Positions 34,712 through 38,927 of a stretch of DNA of 38,927 bases are shown one piece after another. The DNA is taken from assembly GCA_018816805.1 (NCBI GenBank), contig JAHIVE010000005.1, forward strand, positions 103,102 to 142,028, read 5' to 3'. Position 1 is the first letter of the stretch. Each line of letters opens with the position of its first letter. The notes under the pieces are model-generated. The model had not been told where the DNA came from. It searched no databases and saw only the letters and a program-made list of their open reading frames with translations. The translations under genes were made by a program, and so were the position numbers. This DNA comes from Patescibacteria group bacterium (GTDB taxonomy: Bacteria; Patescibacteriota; Gracilibacteria; UBA1369; 2-02-FULL-48-14).

Positions 34712-35955
34712 TCTTCTTCTTTAGTAGCTAAATAATGCTCAGGCATCTTTAAAAGTTGTCTGCCATTTTCAATTTCTTCTCTCTTATATGCAATCATGCT
34801 CTTCATATAAATTCTATTAGCAATAATTGAATTCAAAGCAGCACGAGTCTGCGGACCAACATACCCGGCACCTCTATCTTCCATTGTCTCAACTAGTCCT
34901 TTTGTTTGCTGGAATTTAAAGACTGCATGCTCAGTTACTTCATCAAAAACACCATTTGGTTCAATTCTAAGCAGTCCAAGATTTCTCAATTCTTGCTGTA
35001 ATGCTTTTACATCATCTCCGTTATCACCAATTTCCAACGCCCTGCTAAACTCAGGAAATGAATCAGTTAAGTCCGTGTGTTTAGCCATCAATGTCCTACC
35101 TTTTCTTAGCATAACAGCTTCTTCAGACTGTCCGGTTTGAATAATTTCTTCAAATTTTCTCCTGGTATTTGGTCCAAAATGTCCTGCACCCAAATCATCC
35201 GGACTGCTTACAATGTCATAATCTAATTGAAACTCAAAAATTGCTTGTGCTGTAGCACTACCATAAAAACCATTCACTTCTTCAATAAAATAACCCCACT
35301 TTGCAAGATATTCCTGCATTTCTTTAACATTTTCATTTTCAGTTCCATAATAGATGTCATATGGGAAAGTTAGGGTTGGATATACAATGTTCTGTGCAAT
35401 TTTTTCAGCTTCAATAAATTCGTCAAAATAAACTTGTTCTTTGACTTCGGGAGCAATTCCATAAACGGTAACCTGCACAGTTCTTTTCCCCCAAGCAAGA
35501 GCACGTTTTAATCCTTCGTCACCTTCACCAAACCAAATATCCAATCTATCATATTGATTTCCTCTTTCACCTGCAGATTTAATAGCACCACCTCTGTCAT
35601 ATACAGCTACAAAACCAATCCCAGGTATATGCATTTTAGTACCGAATAGATAAGTGGAGGGTGCGGCAACCATTCCCGGATAAACATCAACACCAGAAGC
35701 ACCGTGGATACCTCCGCCATTCAAACGAATATCTCCTTCATAGCTTCCAGTTACATAGTAATCCTGACCTAGTTTTGGTGAATAGTAACCAGTAATAATA
35801 AAATTTTGCACATAAAAATCCTGCACAACTTCAGGTGCCGGCTCGGTTGTTGAATAAAAATTTTCTTCCGCAATGGCATAAGGAACCGCTAATGGTACCA
35901 ACACCTGAGAAAGGATACATAATGCAATTGAAATTGCAGATAGTCTTTTAATCAT
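34708..35955 (-). CDS. 3D-domain protein with peptidoglycan-binding repeats
   Basis: A 415-residue secreted wall protein. Residues 1-29 are a signal peptide (ISIALCILSQVLVPLAVPYA). A 3D (RlpA/MltA-like double-psi) domain at about residues 50-165 carries the three-aspartate-type motif pieces GTKMHIPGIGFVAVYDRGGA and RLDIWFG, suggesting a lytic transglycosylase-like site. Two peptidoglycan-binding type 1 repeats follow at about 205-265 (VKEMQEYLAKWGYF, GFYGSATAQAIFEFQ) and 312-378 (VKALQQELRNLGLL, GVFDEVTEHAVFKFQ). The combination fits a wall-remodelling enzyme; an actual hydrolase activity is inferred. Confidence 0.85.
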   Translation of the reverse strand: MIKRLSAISIALCILSQVLVPLAVPYAIAEENFYSTTEPAPEVVQDFYVQNFIITGYYSPKLGQDYYVTGSYEGDIRLNGGGIHGASGVDVYPGMVAAPSTYLFGTKMHIPGIGFVAVYDRGGAIKSAGERGNQYDRLDIWFGEGDEGLKRALAWGKRTVQVTVYGIAPEVKEQVYFDEFIEAEKIAQNIVYPTLTFPYDIYYGTENENVKEMQEYLAKWGYFIEEVNGFYGSATAQAIFEFQLDYDIVSSPDDLGAGHFGPNTRRKFEEIIQTGQSEEAVMLRKGRTLMAKHTDLTDSFPEFSRALEIGDNGDDVKALQQELRNLGLLRIEPNGVFDEVTEHAVFKFQQTKGLVETMEDRGAGYVGPQTRAALNSIIANRIYMKSMIAYKREEIENGRQLLKMPEHYLATKEED

Positions 35956-35981
35956 TTTTGTTTTTATTTTTTTATCATATT

Positions 35982-35987
35982 ATTATA
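35982..35987 (-). promoter_or_regulatory. extended -10 promoter of the 3D-domain gene
   Basis: TGC-TATAAT on the minus strand, 26 bp before the start. No good -35 is found at the expected distance; that place is taken by the terminator hairpin of the upstream gene. Confidence 0.5.
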
Positions 35988-35989
35988 GC

Positions 35990-36009
35990 AAAAAAAGCGC
36001 TCTCGCGCC
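35990..36009 (-). terminator. terminator of the VirD4/TraG-like gene
   Basis: On the minus strand GGCGC-GAGA-GCGCT is followed by a run of T, which continues directly into the next gene's extended -10 element. It lies 37 bp past the stop at 36046. Confidence 0.82.
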
Positions 36010-36045
36010 TCTCTATACACTTGACAAAATAATCAACTAAAAGTC

Positions 36046-38514
36046 TTAAAAAACCGTACCAAGTCTTCTGAAAATCTCTCTTTCAATAAATTCTCTATCT
36101 TTCCCGTACTTGAGTCTTGAAAGTTGTTTATATGCTCCCGCAGCTTCCTTGTCACCAGCATCAATATACGGATTTACAGGTATAATACTGAATGGTTTTG
36201 ACGGCTGAGTGTCAATTGAAAGCTTCATCACAGCTTTATATTTATCAATATTGATAAGGTCTTGATCACTAAATACCGGGGCCATTTCCTTTGCCATATA
36301 TTCAGCATCTTGAGCGCCTATTTTATAACACATTATTGAACCAACGTTACCAAACACTGCATCTTTTAAATTCACAGAACCAGCACCTTTTCTCCCTCCT
36401 TCACTTTCAAGCTGAGCCAAATATTGATGAGCCATATTTAACGAAAGTCTATACTTTCTAGCTTCTGAAAGAATTGACTCAATTGAATCAGTAACATAGT
36501 TTTGAAACTCATCAATATATAGGAAGAAATCCTTTCTATCTTCTTTTGCCATTCTTTGCCGTCTCAAAGCAGCTACTTGAATTTTTTGTACAATAATCAT
36601 ACCGAGTAGCTTCGAATTGATATCTCCAGTTTCACCTTTAGAAAGATTCATAAGTAAAATTTTCCCTTCTTGCATTGCTTTAGAAAAATCAAAAGCAGAC
36701 TTTGTTTGACCAATAATATTTCTCATCATGCCGTTAGTAACAAACTGTCCAAATTTTGAAGCAAAATATGGAATCATTTCCTGTTTTTCTCTAGCTCCGG
36801 TTTTTGCCATCTGATGTTCCCAGAATGATTTTACAATTGGATTCTGAACATCTTTTGTTTTCTCTCTCTGAAAATCATCATCAGTGAAAAGTCTTACAAT
36901 GTCAGTTAAAGCCCCTCCTTCACTAGACTCCATCAAAGTTAAACATCCATTTCTAAAGTAATCCTGAATTCTAGGGCCAAAAATTTCTTCATCAAAAAGC
37001 TTAATCATAATATTCATTGCATCCAAAGCAATCATATCTCTTTCTTCAGGAGTCTCAGATTCCAGTAAATTCAAGCCCATTGGCCTCTCTAAATCTCCTG
37101 GATTAAAATAAATCACATCATCCGCTCTCTCACGTGGGATAAAAGGCAAAATATCATCAATTAATTGGCCATGCGGGTCAACCACGCAAAGTCCCTTCCC
37201 ATTCTTAAAATCTTGCCTGATCATCACCTGCAAAATTGAGGACTTACCAGTACCAGTTTGTCCAATTACGTAAAAATGTCTAAATCTATCCTCATTTTTT
37301 AGGCGTACTTCTTTTTTCTCACCTCTATAAATATTGTAACCCAATAAAATACCTTCAGTTGGTAAATTTGACGGGGCAGGGGCAATTTTATAATTCTGCC
37401 AATTAATTGTTGGAGCTTTATTGAATCTGATATTTGGCAAATGAAACAAGCTTGCTAATTCTTCAGAAGATAAAATCATTTTTCTATTCCACATGTGCCA
37501 CGGCCTCTTCAAATTCCTCAAAAGAAAATTGCGAATAAAATTACCCAACTGTCTGTCTCTTACGGTCAAAGCATTATTGTCTGTGGTCGCATACTGGGCA
37601 AAAGAGCTTTTCATTCCGGTTAAAATTGATTTAGCAGTATTCTGAGAATCAGAAACCGCTACTAATCGAATCAGACTTTCATAACCAAGTTGAGTGTTTT
37701 TTTCCTCAATCGCTTTTACCTGTTCTTCAACCGCTGGCGTTGTTTTACTCATTGGCGAATCAGAAGAATTCGGAGAAGAGTCACCTCTGAATAAAATACT
37801 TAACATATCTCCTATCCAAATAAACGGATTAATATTTGAAAAAAATCCGTTACTTTTATCATCAAGAATATTTTTTGCCACTTTTCTACCTTTTGCTTGC
37901 CATCCGGGTTTTGGAGGCTTAATCATAACTTGAATAGCAGCAGACTCATGCTCTTTAAGTTTAGATAAAACATTTGTAATATTATTTAATGGATCTGCTT
38001 CCATTCTTTGATACGTCCGAATTGGGAATGAATAGTTTTTTGCAATATGTAAAAAACAAAAAGCAGTTTTTGAATTTTTCCTAAACAAATTGTAATCTGG
38101 CACTTCTTCCACAAAACAATCTGGATAGAAAGAAGTAACTGTCTTCTCAATTAATGAAACCAAGGGGTAGGGGACAATAACATAAAAATCAATCAGATTG
38201 TCCTGAACCACATACTCAAAAGACATAAAGTCTTGACCCCTGAAATGCCTAGAAAATCTACTATTTTCAATTGCTCCGAGTGAATCAAACAGTTGTTTCA
38301 TTACACCAACTTGAATTTTGAAATCACTCTGGGTGCCCAAAGCCTCTGTATCTTTTTCTTTATCTTCTTTAGATTCCTTCCTCGGCACCATTATTTTCAA
38401 AAAAGTCATACTGAGACATCTCTGCCTATTTCGCAGATATCTATTTAAAGCTATTGCCCCTATGACCAAGGCAATAACACCAATCAGAATCAAAATTGCG
38501 TAGAGTACCATCAT
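36046..38514 (-). CDS. VirD4/TraG-like membrane ATPase
   Basis: An 822-residue protein with an N-terminal membrane segment (AILILIGVIALVIGAIAL, residues 6-23), about 380 residues without a clear motif, and a C-terminal RecA-like motor. Walker A is FYVIGQTGTGKSSILQ (about residue 417), followed by CVVDPHGQLIDDILPFIP and VIYFNPGD; Walker B is FFLYIDEFQNYVTDS (about 666), with the arginine-containing EARKYRLSLNMAHQYLAQ. This matches type IV secretion DNA-binding/coupling ATPases of the VirD4-TraD-HerA group. No other secretion or relaxase gene is in view, so it may serve DNA or protein export of unknown type. Ends in its own terminator. Confidence 0.82.
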   Translation of the reverse strand: MMVLYAILILIGVIALVIGAIALNRYLRNRQRCLSMTFLKIMVPRKESKEDKEKDTEALGTQSDFKIQVGVMKQLFDSLGAIENSRFSRHFRGQDFMSFEYVVQDNLIDFYVIVPYPLVSLIEKTVTSFYPDCFVEEVPDYNLFRKNSKTAFCFLHIAKNYSFPIRTYQRMEADPLNNITNVLSKLKEHESAAIQVMIKPPKPGWQAKGRKVAKNILDDKSNGFFSNINPFIWIGDMLSILFRGDSSPNSSDSPMSKTTPAVEEQVKAIEEKNTQLGYESLIRLVAVSDSQNTAKSILTGMKSSFAQYATTDNNALTVRDRQLGNFIRNFLLRNLKRPWHMWNRKMILSSEELASLFHLPNIRFNKAPTINWQNYKIAPAPSNLPTEGILLGYNIYRGEKKEVRLKNEDRFRHFYVIGQTGTGKSSILQVMIRQDFKNGKGLCVVDPHGQLIDDILPFIPRERADDVIYFNPGDLERPMGLNLLESETPEERDMIALDAMNIMIKLFDEEIFGPRIQDYFRNGCLTLMESSEGGALTDIVRLFTDDDFQREKTKDVQNPIVKSFWEHQMAKTGAREKQEMIPYFASKFGQFVTNGMMRNIIGQTKSAFDFSKAMQEGKILLMNLSKGETGDINSKLLGMIIVQKIQVAALRRQRMAKEDRKDFFLYIDEFQNYVTDSIESILSEARKYRLSLNMAHQYLAQLESEGGRKGAGSVNLKDAVFGNVGSIMCYKIGAQDAEYMAKEMAPVFSDQDLINIDKYKAVMKLSIDTQPSKPFSIIPVNPYIDAGDKEAAGAYKQLSRLKYGKDREFIEREIFRRLGTVF

Positions 38515-38572
38515 GTTAACCAGAGGTTCTGCACTACATTATCATATTTTACCCGACTAAAAGAAGAAAAGT

Positions 38573-38926
38573 TTATATTGTTGATATTAGTCTTATGTCT
38601 TTCTTCTCAGCAAACAAACCAGCTCCATTTGGATCCGCAGTCTGAATATGTAATTCACCCTCCACTCTAATCTTTTCACCATTCATATTCATCAAAAATT
38701 CGTCATCAGTGGAATCCAAAACATGAATACCAATTCGTTTTTGACCATATTCTTCGGTATCAATTAAAAATCCATAAGGAGATCTGTTCGACTCCTGGTA
38801 ATCCAGTGTCCCTTCACAAATAATATTGTAAACAACACCACCCTGTCTTTTATTCTCAAGCGAATCAATTGGCGTATATATATAATCAAAATAATCGCTA
38901 CAATCTGTGATTTCGTAAGAAGTAAA
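38573..38926 (-). CDS. hypothetical OB-fold-like protein, partial
   Basis: My translation of the right edge gives 117 residues in one open frame ending in TAA, with the start beyond the window. The sequence GGVVYNIICEGTLDY, YGFLIDTEEYGQKRIGIHVL, KIRVEGELHIQ and DIRLIST follows the strand pattern of small OB-fold (nucleic-acid-binding-like) domains. This resemblance is tentative. It lies 58 bp before the VirD4-like gene on the same strand and could be cotranscribed with it. Confidence 0.6.
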   Translation of the reverse strand, partial: FTSYEITDCSDYFDYIYTPIDSLENKRQGGVVYNIICEGTLDYQESNRSPYGFLIDTEEYGQKRIGIHVLDSTDDEFLMNMNGEKIRVEGELHIQTADPNGAGLFAEKKDIRLISTI

Positions 38927-38927
38927 A

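Noticed and set aside
1..38927. CRISPR arrays, insertion sequences, prophage genes and rRNA genes
   Set aside because: No regularly spaced repeats, transposase, phage or rRNA sequences were recognised anywhere in the window.

Overview
The window is A+T-rich, densely packed bacterial DNA. UGA is used as a stop (for example pgi and the regulator at 13461), so the code is the standard bacterial one. Several traits together suggest an ultra-small or CPR/Patescibacteria-type genome, perhaps Peregrinibacteria-like: an apparently split transketolase, many tiny or overlapping gene junctions, large orphan proteins, SLH-domain and PsbP-like surface proteins, and almost no Shine-Dalgarno sequences at the starts. 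This placement is inference, because no rRNA gene is present.

Layout. 1-2715 (minus): sugar-phosphate operon, transaldolase > glucose-6-phosphate isomerase > transketolase N-subunit (runs off the left edge), with overlapping starts and stops. 2795-5109: a LOG-family protein, an acidic orphan and an Smr-domain protein. 5180-7519 (minus): a cytosine-deaminase-like amidohydrolase followed by argininosuccinate lyase, behind a good promoter next to tRNA-His. 7725-8421: a thioredoxin-like lipoprotein, then a gene-free stretch that on the minus strand has a consensus extended -10 promoter and a series of strong stem-loops, a candidate structured RNA of about 300 nt. 8422-11817: a 1131-residue orphan membrane protein. 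11918-16279 (plus): trigger factor, a winged-helix regulator, ribosomal protein L19 with an acidic tail, RNase HII and CsaB-type pyruvyltransferase. 16227-20884 (minus): infB > rmlB > rmlA > adenosine-kinase-like PfkB protein, nearly fused end to end. 20944-26112: rmuC, a second candidate small RNA on the plus strand, four-domain ribosomal protein S1 and ClpC. 26216-29316: PsbP-like lipoprotein and ruvB (minus), then a CPBP membrane protease (plus) whose stop codon lies inside tRNA-Arg. 29307-30226: tRNA-Arg followed by a small islet carrying one lipoprotein gene and ending in a second, interrupted copy of the tRNA 3' half. 30242-38926: exported and cell-wall proteins (M23 peptidase with three SLH domains; 3D domain with peptidoglycan-binding repeats), NAD(P)HX dehydratase, TsaE, a VirD4/TraG-like membrane ATPase and a partial OB-fold-like protein.

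Working together: CsaB-type pyruvylation of wall polymer is the known partner of SLH-domain anchoring, so csaB, the SLH-M23 protein and possibly the rmlAB sugar-nucleotide genes may form a surface-layer module. infB, rplS, rpsA, tig, clpC, rnhB, ruvB and tsaE are ordinary information-processing and quality-control genes. The least explained parts are the two promoter-driven structured intergenic RNAs, the tRNA-Arg islet and the amidohydrolase-argH pair.
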